Positions 7,146 through 14,331 of a DNA stretch of 22,913 bases are shown piece after piece. Made by a program: the position numbers and the translations under genes. Positions within the stretch are counted from its first letter, which is position 1; each line of letters starts with the position of its first letter. Origin of the DNA: a virus; IMG/VR virus record IMGVR_UViG_3300048838_000329, positions 1-22,913 of that record. The stretch is one strand, 5' to 3'. The notes beneath the pieces were generated by a model. That model was not told the DNA's origin, ran no database searches, and was given only the letters and a program-made list of their open reading frames with translations.

Positions 7146-7529
7146 TTAAGCGGCATACTGAGAGGGAAGGACTACGCAGGGGATTATGTCACCCGCTGCA
7201 GCTGCTATCCCAATCGTATACCCGACTATGCGGTCTGTTACTGCTGTTACAGGTGTTGCGGCTCCGTTCGCGTCGCTCATGAAATACGTGCCCGGTGTTG
7301 CCATGGCTGCGCCTGCTTTGACTTCGGTTCCGCCTATCATCGTGGCCGAGAAATACGCTCCGTCGGCAGCGGCTTCGTCCGCTACTGCCTTGCCGGCCTC
7401 GCCGGCGCCGCACTTTATCCACGTGCCTTCTGTCGTGGTGGGTTTGACTATCATCCCCTTGGTGATCGCTCCGGAGGCCTTAAATGTGCCGCGCCCCTCG
7501 CTGAGTACTGCCTTCATGGATTCCGCCAT
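7146..7529 (-). CDS. Capsid decoration protein (DUF2190-like)
   Basis: A 127-residue protein, Ala/Gly/Thr-rich and beta-stranded, with little charge. The pattern FKASGAITKGMIVKPTTTEG near the start and DRIVGYTIGIAAAAGDIIPC near the end fits small capsid decoration proteins of the DUF2190 type (G..i..G..v......g...vGi......aG..v.v). Such proteins bind the outside of the shell and stabilise it. It lies between the protease/scaffold gene and the capsid gene, the usual place. GGTGAG precedes the ATG. Confidence 0.72.
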   Translation of the reverse strand: MAESMKAVLSEGRGTFKASGAITKGMIVKPTTTEGTWIKCGAGEAGKAVADEAAADGAYFSATMIGGTEVKAGAAMATPGTYFMSDANGAATPVTAVTDRIVGYTIGIAAAAGDIIPCVVLPSQYAA

Positions 7530-7531
7530 TG

Positions 7532-8152
7532 CTACTCACCTTCCTTTTTCTGCGATTCCCGCGACTTCTTGTCGTAAAAAGCATCGTATGCTTCTCTGTA
7601 AGGAACCTCAGAGAACCTTACTCCGCGGGTTTTTGCCATCTCTTCGCGCATGGCCGATACGCCCTTCGTGTCATCAGGCGTTGCATTTACATCTATTTCT
7701 GTTTCCGGTTTGGTTCTTTTGATCTTGTCGGGCAGAGACGCGAAAGTCTTCTCTCCAATAACAAGGTCTTTCTCGCAAAGCTCTTTGAACCATCCGTCCG
7801 CTTCCGCAGGCGTGAGCTTCGTCATCTTCGCCTTTTCGACCAGAGCCGTTACCTTCTCCGCAAAACTGGCTTTCTTCATGTCTTCCAGTTTTTCGTTGAA
7901 TTTCGACTCTATCTTCTCGAGGGCTTCCTTGAACTTTCCTTCAGAGCCTCCCTCGATGGCCGTGTACTTCACTTTCAGATCGGCGAGCTCATCGGCTACT
8001 TTCTTGGCCTCATCCGCCGCCAGTTTTGCCACTTCGGCGTCTTTCTTGGCCTTTTCCTCAAACGCCGCGACTATCTGCTCTTCCGTTACGTCTTCCGCTC
8101 CGAACTTCGCGCCTAATATCTTGGCCGCGAACTCCTTCAACTTTTTAAGCAT
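7532..8152 (-). CDS. Capsid scaffold protein, internal start within the protease gene
   Basis: An in-frame ATG at codon 177 of the protease gene is preceded by a perfect AAGGAGG at a 5-base spacing (plus-strand complement at 8158-8164). The product would be 206 residues starting MLKKLKEFAAKILGAKFGAE. It is highly charged, Lys/Glu/Ala-rich and coiled coil over about residues 30-110, as in phage scaffold proteins. Nested scaffold genes are well known: lambda Nu3 in C, and Mu Z in I. The scaffold would guide capsid assembly and be cut by the protease. Internal initiation is inferred, but the ribosome site is as good as any in the window. Confidence 0.78.
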   Translation of the reverse strand: MLKKLKEFAAKILGAKFGAEDVTEEQIVAAFEEKAKKDAEVAKLAADEAKKVADELADLKVKYTAIEGGSEGKFKEALEKIESKFNEKLEDMKKASFAEKVTALVEKAKMTKLTPAEADGWFKELCEKDLVIGEKTFASLPDKIKRTKPETEIDVNATPDDTKGVSAMREEMAKTRGVRFSEVPYREAYDAFYDKKSRESQKKEGE

Positions 8153-8680
8153 TGTTTCCTCCTTCGTGTTGTCATTCTCGTTCTGAACATCTTCCGTGTC
8201 TGCGCCTGCAGGAACTTCGCTGAACTTAATAGAGGGCTGCCCCGGTATCTGGGGTCTATTAAGAATAGCCACGCTCCGCAGCACAGACTTGTACTTCTTT
8301 CCTGTCTCCGGGTGTAACCATTCCCAGAATATTTCCGGCGAGACGTACTTATATTTGCCACCTTTGAGGGCTTCCTGTCCGTCAGGATTCCACTCAGGAA
8401 TAGCAAAAAGGGCGGCATATGTTTTACCGTCCACCTTCGTCTCCCCGAGCTCTACAGACTTTATCCAGCCTGCAGGCTTGGTTTCGTCGTGATTAAAATC
8501 AAAGTATGCATCCAGGCCCAGCACATTGCTGTCGAAGTTTTCCTTCATCAATAGCAGGTCCGCCATGGTAATACCGCGCCTGTGAATGAAGTTTGCTTCC
8601 CTGGCGATCATTACGGGCTTGCCTTCTTTCAGACTCACATCGCTAAATAAGTAACCCTTTTCCGACATTAAAGGTTTCAT
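7532..8680 (-). CDS. Head maturation protease-scaffold (Mu gpI-like)
   Basis: A 382-residue protein. Residues 1-155 resemble the Mu-like prophage I protein protease: DAYFDFNHDETKPAGWIKSV (58-77) has the conserved NH..... .G segment, YVSPEI (112-117) the conserved YxSP, and SVAILNRPQIPG (136-147) the usual end of the domain. The conserved His and Ser are candidate catalytic residues, but this is not certain. Residues 177-382 are the Lys/Glu/Ala-rich scaffold, also made separately from an internal start. The protease would cut scaffold and capsid proteins during head maturation. Its start overlaps the portal stop by ATGA, giving coupled translation. Confidence 0.82.
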   Translation of the reverse strand: MKPLMSEKGYLFSDVSLKEGKPVMIAREANFIHRRGITMADLLLMKENFDSNVLGLDAYFDFNHDETKPAGWIKSVELGETKVDGKTYAALFAIPEWNPDGQEALKGGKYKYVSPEIFWEWLHPETGKKYKSVLRSVAILNRPQIPGQPSIKFSEVPAGADTEDVQNENDNTKEETMLKKLKEFAAKILGAKFGAEDVTEEQIVAAFEEKAKKDAEVAKLAADEAKKVADELADLKVKYTAIEGGSEGKFKEALEKIESKFNEKLEDMKKASFAEKVTALVEKAKMTKLTPAEADGWFKELCEKDLVIGEKTFASLPDKIKRTKPETEIDVNATPDDTKGVSAMREEMAKTRGVRFSEVPYREAYDAFYDKKSRESQKKEGE

Positions 8681-10944
8681 GCTGCCTCCTTGAATTGCTG
8701 GCTTACCCTGGCCGCGTCCCCGGATATCACGAAACCGGTCCAGCTGCCAGCCGGGATTCCGTCACCCTTAGTTATTGGTACGAGTATTGACCGGCAATTG
8801 AAGTGATTCGGCGGGTCAAGCTTCGCGGATTCGTAATCATCTATTGCACGCGTCTTACCGTCCAGTTGCCGGCAGGTTTCCGTGGTATCATTGTCGATTA
8901 TGGATGAGTATTGGAAGCCTATAACCTCATCCGAGTCCTCCATCGCCTGTTTACGGCCGGTATTTATGGCGATAGGTATAATTGATGAGCCGTTAAGATT
9001 GGATACATTGGCAAGCCACTCATCGCCTGTAATCTTGGCCGCCCGGAGCACTTCATCCAACTGCTCAGGATTTAGCTTTTTATTGACAGGGTAAAAGGAT
9101 GCCTTCGTAGTCGCGGACCCGCCGACTTTTTTTTCAATATCGGCGATTTTCTCATCGGATATCCTTTTTGCCTGATTCTTCACCCACGCAAACACGCCCG
9201 AAGGCAGTTTCATTTCTTCGCCCGCTGCCATTGTGGCCGTAATCTGCAGTTCGTTATCTATCTGCACCTTGCCGGCCATGACAACCTTTTTAATCTGGTC
9301 CTGCATAAGTTTCTCGAATACCGCACGTCCGGGCACGTCAAGGTCGTTTACCACATTGAATATATTGCCGCCGTCTTTGAGCGTCCTCTTTCTCAGCTCA
9401 TAGACGTAGTCCTCAATCATCTTTCCAAGAGCTTTCTTTTGTTCGTAGTTAAAATCTTCAATGCCGAACTGGATATCCCTGCCTATGACCGCGAAGTCGC
9501 ACTTCTGCTCGTATATGGTCCTCGTCCTGTTCTCAAAAGTGGGGTTTGAGCTCATTTTCGCGGCCTTCTCTGCTTTAACCTTTTCTTCTATAACCTTCTT
9601 CATGTCCTCAGCTTTTTTAGCTTCATCTTCTGTTTTGTGTTCTGCGGCTTTTCCGGCTTCCTTTACCGGGTCAGGCTGATTCCGGGCGGGATCCTCTTTG
9701 CGTTCGCTGTCTTTCTCTGCCGGCGGCGGGGTAAGGTCAATAACCCTGCGTAATTGTTTTTCAAGGCTCAAATCCGGCAGGATAAGCTTCCCGTCCGCGA
9801 ACATTTTAATTACACGGGCCCATTCCTCAAGGCCCTTCTGCTCGACACCGGTCACGTTTAGCTTCGCGCCCTTGCCTGGCTTTACAGTGCCATGATTACG
9901 CCGTATATATTCAGGCACGTACATCCTGTTGATCTCATCTATCAGCTGCCATATAACGTAGGACATCGACTGCAGGAAGTTTTTTCGCTTGCTATCGCCG
10001 AGCATCCTGTTACCGCCGCCATCCCTGCCCAGCATTAAAAAATCAGCCAGGACAACGTATGTCATATCCGTATTTTCTGCCTGGATAACCTGCTGTAGTT
10101 TCTCGGGATCAAAAGGAATCTGCTGTAGTGTAAGTGTCGTGCCTTCAGGCCGCAGTCCGTATTGATTCTGCGAGCTGGTTATATTTTTAAGATATGTTTT
10201 GAGGGCTTCGTATTCCGTACTTCCTTCTTTCCATTCCGCCGGGTATGTGACATCGGGCCAGCCAAGCGCGGACCTGCCAATGCCCACTATCTTGATTTTC
10301 TGCATATGCTTTTTGCGGAGATAGTTTCCATATGCGCGCCGGAAGGGCGAGATACCCGCGAAGTTCAGGCCTTCTTTCTCAATAGCCAGATACATGAGCT
10401 TATTTACATCAATCCAGCCGTTAAAAGGCCTGTCAGACATCTGGGTCTGCATGTAGATGTGCGTGAGACGTTCCCTTTCATCCATGCCCCACTTCTCAAT
10501 TATCCTCGGGCTGTACCAGGCGAAGTCGTCATATATCCAGCGTGTTTTACCCTCGTACTGCTTGACAGCTGTTATTGGCGCCGATACATAATGCCCGAAA
10601 AGCATTATTGTCAGGTACTCGTCTATCAGTTCACTCCAGCGCTTATGGGGAGCGTCAAAGAACGCCCATTCAAGTTCCTTTGCCATGGCCACAGAATCCG
10701 GATCCTCGGGGTTATCCGGGTCAAAGGTATATGTTCCTCCCTGTATCGCCGTCCTTATGGCCGTGTATATGCCGCCTATGACTTCATCGGAACGCCGCAT
10801 TTCTTCGATTATCGCGGCCCACTTATTACCCTGAAGCGCGTCTATGTGCTCTTCAAAGAGATACCCGCCGAACATCAGCGTGCCAGCGGATCCTGTTTTC
10901 TCAGTGCTGTCTGTCCGTCGTATCTCAATACCCTTTTTAGCCAT
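8677..10944 (-). CDS. Portal protein fused to MuF-type head morphogenesis domain
   Basis: A 755-residue protein. Residues 1-405 look like a DUF935 (Mu gp29-like) portal: RRSDEVIGGIYTAIRTAIQG (50-69) and NTDMTYVVLADFLMLGRDGG (291-310), then the stem/clip region. Residues 408-465 form a charged Lys/Glu linker. Residues 480-755 resemble Mu gpF: T.T..CRQLDGKTR at 691 and PPNHFNCRS (711-719) are the hallmark MuF elements. Portals form the DNA entry ring of the capsid; MuF proteins are minor head components. In Mu they are separate genes, here one chain. The start overlaps the terminase stop (TAATG). I found no internal ribosome site that would release the MuF part, but a proteolytic cut cannot be excluded. 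Confidence 0.85.
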   Translation of the reverse strand: MAKKGIEIRRTDSTEKTGSAGTLMFGGYLFEEHIDALQGNKWAAIIEEMRRSDEVIGGIYTAIRTAIQGGTYTFDPDNPEDPDSVAMAKELEWAFFDAPHKRWSELIDEYLTIMLFGHYVSAPITAVKQYEGKTRWIYDDFAWYSPRIIEKWGMDERERLTHIYMQTQMSDRPFNGWIDVNKLMYLAIEKEGLNFAGISPFRRAYGNYLRKKHMQKIKIVGIGRSALGWPDVTYPAEWKEGSTEYEALKTYLKNITSSQNQYGLRPEGTTLTLQQIPFDPEKLQQVIQAENTDMTYVVLADFLMLGRDGGGNRMLGDSKRKNFLQSMSYVIWQLIDEINRMYVPEYIRRNHGTVKPGKGAKLNVTGVEQKGLEEWARVIKMFADGKLILPDLSLEKQLRRVIDLTPPPAEKDSERKEDPARNQPDPVKEAGKAAEHKTEDEAKKAEDMKKVIEEKVKAEKAAKMSSNPTFENRTRTIYEQKCDFAVIGRDIQFGIEDFNYEQKKALGKMIEDYVYELRKRTLKDGGNIFNVVNDLDVPGRAVFEKLMQDQIKKVVMAGKVQIDNELQITATMAAGEEMKLPSGVFAWVKNQAKRISDEKIADIEKKVGGSATTKASFYPVNKKLNPEQLDEVLRAAKITGDEWLANVSNLNGSSIIPIAINTGRKQAMEDSDEVIGFQYSSIIDNDTTETCRQLDGKTRAIDDYESAKLDPPNHFNCRSILVPITKGDGIPAGSWTGFVISGDAARVSQQFKEAA

Positions 10945-12722
10945 TAGTACTCATCCCTTTCATCGTCGTCAGACGGCGGCGGTGGTATATTTTTGCTGAC
11001 TGGCCTGTTCTTTTCGCTCATGGTTCTGTTTGCCTGCGTGATTGCGTCTTTCATCCTGTCCGAGCCGTCCTTTAAGTGCCTGGCTTTGTTGGCCAGCATA
11101 AGCGCGTCAAACTCGTCCGGGCTCTCTCCGCTGTGCCTGGCTTTATATGCGTCCTTGGCCTCAAGCATGTGGCGCTTTTTGCCGTCCTGTGTTTTTAGCC
11201 GGTCCGTGAGCTGGTTCTGCAGGTCATCGTCTGGTTCGAGCAGGATTCCTTCGCTTGACATGATGTCCTCCGAGAGTTCAATGGCCATTTCGGCTATGAT
11301 GTCATGGTAGATTTCTTCCTTTTCTTCCGTGCTCGCCTTCTGCGCGAAGTTCAGACGTATTATTTTTACGAACTTGGAATTGAGGTTTTTGTTCATGAGG
11401 TGTTCATAGACGCTGTCTCCAAACCCGCCTGTTACGTCTATGACTATGAATACCAGCCGCTCAGGGTTCGGAACTACAATCATGCTGTAGATGTAATCCG
11501 CGACATACTTGCCGTCCTCTTTAAGCTTGGTGCCTTTATAGTCAAGGTTGCTTTTCTCGTACGTCTTGGCAAATACCTTCTTGTGATATTCCCGGTTGCC
11601 TTCCAGCACATGGATAACGCGCTTATCAGTACCCTGCCCGGAGCAGTCAACGCCGACATACAGGTTCTTTATGCCGTTCCACTTCGCGTATCCGCGCTCT
11701 TCTGCCGTCCAGCAGCGCTTGCCCTCCGCGTCCATGTAGCTTCCAGGCATGATCTCAATGGCGCGTTCAAAGGGAATAAGCGTATTTTCCGTGCGGTCCG
11801 TCCATTCCCCGATCGCCTTGGATAGGAACAGCTGGCTCTCTCCCCACTTGATGTAGCATTTCATTACCCAGCCGGGGGAAAGCAGGTGTCTATTCACGAT
11901 TTTATAGTGTTTGTTGTCGTAATATTCCTTGCGTTTATCCCTCGGCAGTATCCTTATCTTTTCGCCTTCCCTGCGTATGGCTTCGATTGAGGTTAAGGCG
12001 TTCGCTATCATGTTCGGGGCCTGATATGCTTTTTTATGTATGACTACATAACCTTCCCCCTCGTCCGTCAGACACATCTTGCCGAACCTGCTTGATTTTA
12101 CGAGGGGATTACCTATGTAGATTACGTAAACATCTCCGGGCGTGTTGGTTATGTGCTCCACCTGGTCAAATATCTGGTCTTCCAGGGCGCCGGCCTCATC
12201 ACCCACGACTATGATCACAGTGGCATGGCTCCCTGACAGGTATTGAGGCGTGTCCGATCCCTTAGCTGACTTTCTGGGCGATATCCCCACGGCAAAGGTC
12301 TTTGTATCGATATCGTACCTGGTAAGGGTCATTTTGCCGTCTAGGATGATTTCCTCGCGGTTTGCTTTTGAATGTATATCGCGCATTTCCTTCCAGAATA
12401 TATCCCTGACCTGCCTGAATGTAGGAGCCAGAGTGTGCGCTTCGCACTCTTCGACGTTCAGATTCATGATTGTCAGGACAGCCAGCGCTGATATAAAAGA
12501 CTTTCCGAACGCGAAGTGAGTGGGCACCAAAACTTTCTTATGTTTGAATATGCCTTCCAGTACATCCCTTTGCCCTTCTTCAAGATCAATACCAAGCTTG
12601 GGCAGGATGATCTGGTCAACGAACTTCATGGGGTGCTTTTTGAAATGCCGGCGGGCCAGTATCTTTTCTTGCAACGTCAGGTCCTGAAACGTGACTTTCT
12701 CCGGAGCGCAAGCAGTTGTCAT
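10944..12722 (-). CDS. Terminase large subunit
   Basis: A 592-residue DNA-packaging motor. The ATPase half carries a Walker A variant, PTHFAFGKS (67-75), and a Walker B VIIVVGDEA (169-177) with Asp175 and catalytic Glu176. The nuclease half has acidic residues in the right order: YVGVDCSGQGTD (Asp359), FIVIDVTGGFGDS (Asp429) and SPDEFDAL (Asp536/Asp539), an RNase H-like fold. Length is usual. The very C-terminus (PPPPSDDDERDEY) is acidic and Pro-rich and may bind the portal. It pumps DNA into the prohead and cuts concatemers. It overlaps the small subunit by ATGA and the portal by TAATG. Confidence 0.93.
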   Translation of the reverse strand: MTTACAPEKVTFQDLTLQEKILARRHFKKHPMKFVDQIILPKLGIDLEEGQRDVLEGIFKHKKVLVPTHFAFGKSFISALAVLTIMNLNVEECEAHTLAPTFRQVRDIFWKEMRDIHSKANREEIILDGKMTLTRYDIDTKTFAVGISPRKSAKGSDTPQYLSGSHATVIIVVGDEAGALEDQIFDQVEHITNTPGDVYVIYIGNPLVKSSRFGKMCLTDEGEGYVVIHKKAYQAPNMIANALTSIEAIRREGEKIRILPRDKRKEYYDNKHYKIVNRHLLSPGWVMKCYIKWGESQLFLSKAIGEWTDRTENTLIPFERAIEIMPGSYMDAEGKRCWTAEERGYAKWNGIKNLYVGVDCSGQGTDKRVIHVLEGNREYHKKVFAKTYEKSNLDYKGTKLKEDGKYVADYIYSMIVVPNPERLVFIVIDVTGGFGDSVYEHLMNKNLNSKFVKIIRLNFAQKASTEEKEEIYHDIIAEMAIELSEDIMSSEGILLEPDDDLQNQLTDRLKTQDGKKRHMLEAKDAYKARHSGESPDEFDALMLANKARHLKDGSDRMKDAITQANRTMSEKNRPVSKNIPPPPSDDDERDEY

Positions 12723-13261
12723 TTTTCGCCCTCCGCTTCTGCCTTTGCAGCTTCCCGGAACGCGGCCGCGACAGACCCCTCGGTTACTATTTTGTCCTTG
12801 ATATCCCCACCACCCAGCTGAACAAGGCGTTCACAAGCCTTTTCATGCGGCAGTATGTGCTCTATGGTTTCTTCAAGCAGGCCTTTCTTTCTGTTCTTAC
12901 CCCTGCCGTGATAGCCGAATGTCTTCTTTGTCGTGTCACAACCCTCAGCCAGCTTTAAAAGGCCCCTCATGCCCACATCCAGGAGCAGATGCTTGTACTG
13001 ACGCTTTTCTTTGTCAACCGCTTCCCAGAATCCCTTTATATTCACATAGTTATGCAGGGTATTTACGGACCTAGCAGAGAGTCCATGCTTTACGCAGAAC
13101 TGCGCTTCACTCTGACAGTCTTCCGGCATTATCTTGCCTACGAGGCCCATTTCACGGACAGCAACGTAAACAATGTAATCTTTGACTATGGCCGTATCGA
13201 GAGTATATGCTTTTGGGTTTTTTGTGGCCGGCTTCGTGCGGGTGTTTCTTTTCTTACCCAT
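12719..13261 (-). CDS. Terminase small subunit (probable)
   Basis: A 180-residue protein just before the large terminase gene, overlapping it by ATGA. The N-terminus is strongly basic (MGKKRNTRTKPATKNPKAYT). The segment SEAQFCVKHGLSARSVNTLH (about 51-70) looks like a helix-turn-helix of the terminase small subunit kind (a..fc...gis..tl..w), which recognises the packaging site. The rest is helical, suited to an oligomeric ring, and residues 105-130 are basic. Translation begins at an ATG with CCGGGAGG in front. That ribosome site lies in the hairpin at 13267-13308, so the gene may be under translational control. Confidence 0.78.
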   Translation of the reverse strand: MGKKRNTRTKPATKNPKAYTLDTAIVKDYIVYVAVREMGLVGKIMPEDCQSEAQFCVKHGLSARSVNTLHNYVNIKGFWEAVDKEKRQYKHLLLDVGMRGLLKLAEGCDTTKKTFGYHGRGKNRKKGLLEETIEHILPHEKACERLVQLGGGDIKDKIVTEGSVAAAFREAAKAEAEGEK

Positions 13262-13266
13262 TGTAC

Positions 13267-13308
13267 CTCCCGGAGAATATAAGCAAAATTTTTCTTGCTT
13301 GCCGGGAG
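13267..13308 (-). promoter_or_regulatory. Hairpin hiding the terminase ribosome site in read-through mRNA
   Basis: On the minus strand CTCCCGG (13308-13302) pairs with CCGGGAG (13273-13267), which contains the GGGAG of the small terminase ribosome site. Inside is a second stem, AAGCAA with TTGCTT (13300-13295, 13286-13281), loop of 8 bases. A transcript starting at the nearby promoter begins close to base 13300, so it would lack the outer 5' arm and leave the site free but keep the inner stem at its 5' end. Confidence 0.7.
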
Positions 13309-13335
13309 TATAGAGATTTAAAACAGACTTGTCAA
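13307..13335 (-). promoter_or_regulatory. Sigma-70 type promoter for terminase and structural operon
   Basis: TTGACA (13335-13330) and TATACT (13312-13307), 17 bases apart: a perfect -35 and a 5/6 match to the -10. Transcription should begin near 13300, about 39 bases before the small terminase start codon. It lies in the AT-rich gap after the moron region. It is the strongest promoter-like sequence I found and probably drives the head and tail genes. Confidence 0.82.
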
Positions 13336-13344
13336 AAAGTAGTG

Positions 13345-13361
13345 TCTATCAATTTGATAGA
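13345..13361. promoter_or_regulatory. Perfect 17-bp palindrome, candidate operator
   Basis: TCTATCAA-T-TTGATAGA: 8-bp arms with one central base, ending 9 bases upstream of the -35 element. The centre is about 53 bases before the predicted transcription start, where activators commonly bind; a repressor is also possible. A T-rich stretch follows on the plus strand, but the AT-rich stem argues against a terminator. I saw no second copy in the window. Confidence 0.55.
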
Positions 13362-13390
13362 TTTTTTATTTTGAATTGATTGAATAAGGC

Positions 13391-13537
13391 TTATTTTATT
13401 GAATTATACCGAGAGTGAGGATTATTTCTTTTTAAACACAGAATTTGGTTCATCGCAACGGCTAAAACGTCATTCATGATAAATATATCCGCTACAAAGA
13501 ATAAGAAAGAGATTGCCAGAAGCGTTATTTTCTTCAT
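13391..13537 (-). CDS. Possible 48-residue membrane peptide
   Basis: A short frame beginning MKKITLLAISFLFFVADIFI, with one hydrophobic segment (residues 4-27) and a basic end (LKRNNPHSRYNSIK). It starts 20 bases after the lipoprotein stop, with GGCGGGG just ahead of the ATG, a usable but not ideal ribosome site. It could be a small inner-membrane protein, or a poor signal peptide, co-transcribed with the lipoprotein. The low GC makes chance frames more likely, so confidence is limited. Confidence 0.45.
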   Translation of the reverse strand: MKKITLLAISFLFFVADIFIMNDVLAVAMNQILCLKRNNPHSRYNSIK

Positions 13538-13556
13538 TTTCCCCGCCTTTTTTTAC

Positions 13557-13946
13557 TTACCGGGACGTATAGCTGGTTTCTGTGCATATATTATACGGCG
13601 TAATTGATGTTCCCCATCCTTCCGGGGTTAAAAAACTATCCTCAGAAACAAGCACAGAACCGTCGTATATTCCAACATCTATTCCACATACTCCCTCCGG
13701 AGGATTTATTGAGCACAATTTGATGCTTATTTCTTTTGCTTCCACAAAATCGTATTTTATCATCCCCAATGGTCCGTTAAAGTATATGTCTGTTTTCTGT
13801 CCGTCAACCGTGATTGTTGCTAGAACAGACGCGTCGCCATTAACATAACCTTCCACCCTTCCAGAAGAAGTTTTACTGCAGGCCGTTACTGAGACAAATA
13901 CAAGAACCCAAACAAACAGAAACGACACCTTAGTCTTGATTTTCAT
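13557..13946 (-). CDS. Small lipoprotein, moron-like gene
   Basis: A 129-residue protein with a lipoprotein signal peptide: MKIKTK, hydrophobic residues 7-20, then a lipobox VTAC with Cys23. Ser at +2 predicts outer-membrane sorting in diderm bacteria. The mature part is beta-rich, with three further Cys (in LCSIN, GVCGI and NICTE) that could form a disulfide, and no recognised domain. It has its own promoter (13979-14007), a strong AGGGAGGA ribosome site, and lower GC than its neighbours (25/60 and 21/60 in two sampled rows). These are moron features. By analogy with phage lipoproteins such as T5 Llp and lambda Bor, it may block superinfection or alter the host surface; that is inference. 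Confidence 0.8.
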   Translation of the reverse strand: MKIKTKVSFLFVWVLVFVSVTACSKTSSGRVEGYVNGDASVLATITVDGQKTDIYFNGPLGMIKYDFVEAKEISIKLCSINPPEGVCGIDVGIYDGSVLVSEDSFLTPEGWGTSITPYNICTETSYTSR

Positions 13947-13978
13947 GATTTTTCCTCCCTTATATTTGATTCAATACA

Positions 13979-14007
13979 TTTTTATCACACAAAAACGTGT
14001 TTGTCAA
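13979..14007 (-). promoter_or_regulatory. Promoter for the lipoprotein gene
   Basis: TTGACA (14007-14002) overlaps the stop of the upstream 107-residue gene. TAAAAA (13984-13979) follows after exactly 17 bases; it matches 4 of 6 positions of TATAAT. The predicted start lies about 25 bases before the lipoprotein ATG. A second such element only 670 bases from the terminase promoter suggests the lipoprotein is expressed independently. Confidence 0.65.
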
Positions 14008-14327
14008 GCTGTTCCGGTCTTTCTCTTCTTTTTTCCTCTCCCGCCGTAAATTTTACGCTGTATGGTACATACTGATGATCCCTTAAGCTTTGCCATTTCG
14101 GCCTGGACGTCCACATCGCTATAAAGCGGAAAAGTGTGTTTCCTCATCACGTCATAGACCTTGCGCAGAATACTCCGCTGATGTTTCTTGTTCATGATCC
14201 ATAGTATCGTCTCAACGTTGTACTTATTGACAAGGTTTGCAGTTTCCTTAACAGCGTCAATGAACTTGCTGGACTTTTTCGCCGGCCCGTTTTTCAGACT
14301 TTCCGGCATGGGGAAGTGTTTTTTCAT
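14004..14327 (-). CDS. Hypothetical basic protein
   Basis: A 107-residue protein, strongly basic: the last 20 residues contain GGRGKKKRKTG. Residues 20-75 are helical (SKFIDAVKETANLVNKYNVE), and SSVCTIQRKIYGGRGK near the end could contact nucleic acid. It begins 5 bases after the 59-residue membrane protein gene, with GGGAGGAT as ribosome site, and its stop overlaps the lipoprotein promoter. It is the last gene of the early/middle operon before the moron. Family not recognised; DNA binding is only suggested by charge. Confidence 0.6.
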   Translation of the reverse strand: MKKHFPMPESLKNGPAKKSSKFIDAVKETANLVNKYNVETILWIMNKKHQRSILRKVYDVMRKHTFPLYSDVDVQAEMAKLKGSSVCTIQRKIYGGRGKKKRKTGTA

Positions 14328-14331
14328 GCGG

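Noticed and set aside
10162-10947. 261-residue plus-strand frame opposite the portal gene
   Set aside because: It covers the conserved portal coding region, has no ribosome site, and its composition is that of an antisense shadow.
13345-13372. Palindrome followed by T-rich stretch as a plus-strand terminator
   Set aside because: The stem is AT-rich with a tiny loop, and no plus-strand gene exists to terminate. An operator fits better.
13403-13408. Perfect TATAAT on the minus strand as a second promoter
   Set aside because: No -35-like hexamer at 16 to 18 bases upstream, and it lies in the AT-rich 48-residue frame, where such a match is likely by chance.
13986-14000. ACAC...GTGT inverted repeat in the lipoprotein promoter spacer as an operator
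   Set aside because: Arms of only four bases in AT-rich DNA; not distinguishable from chance.
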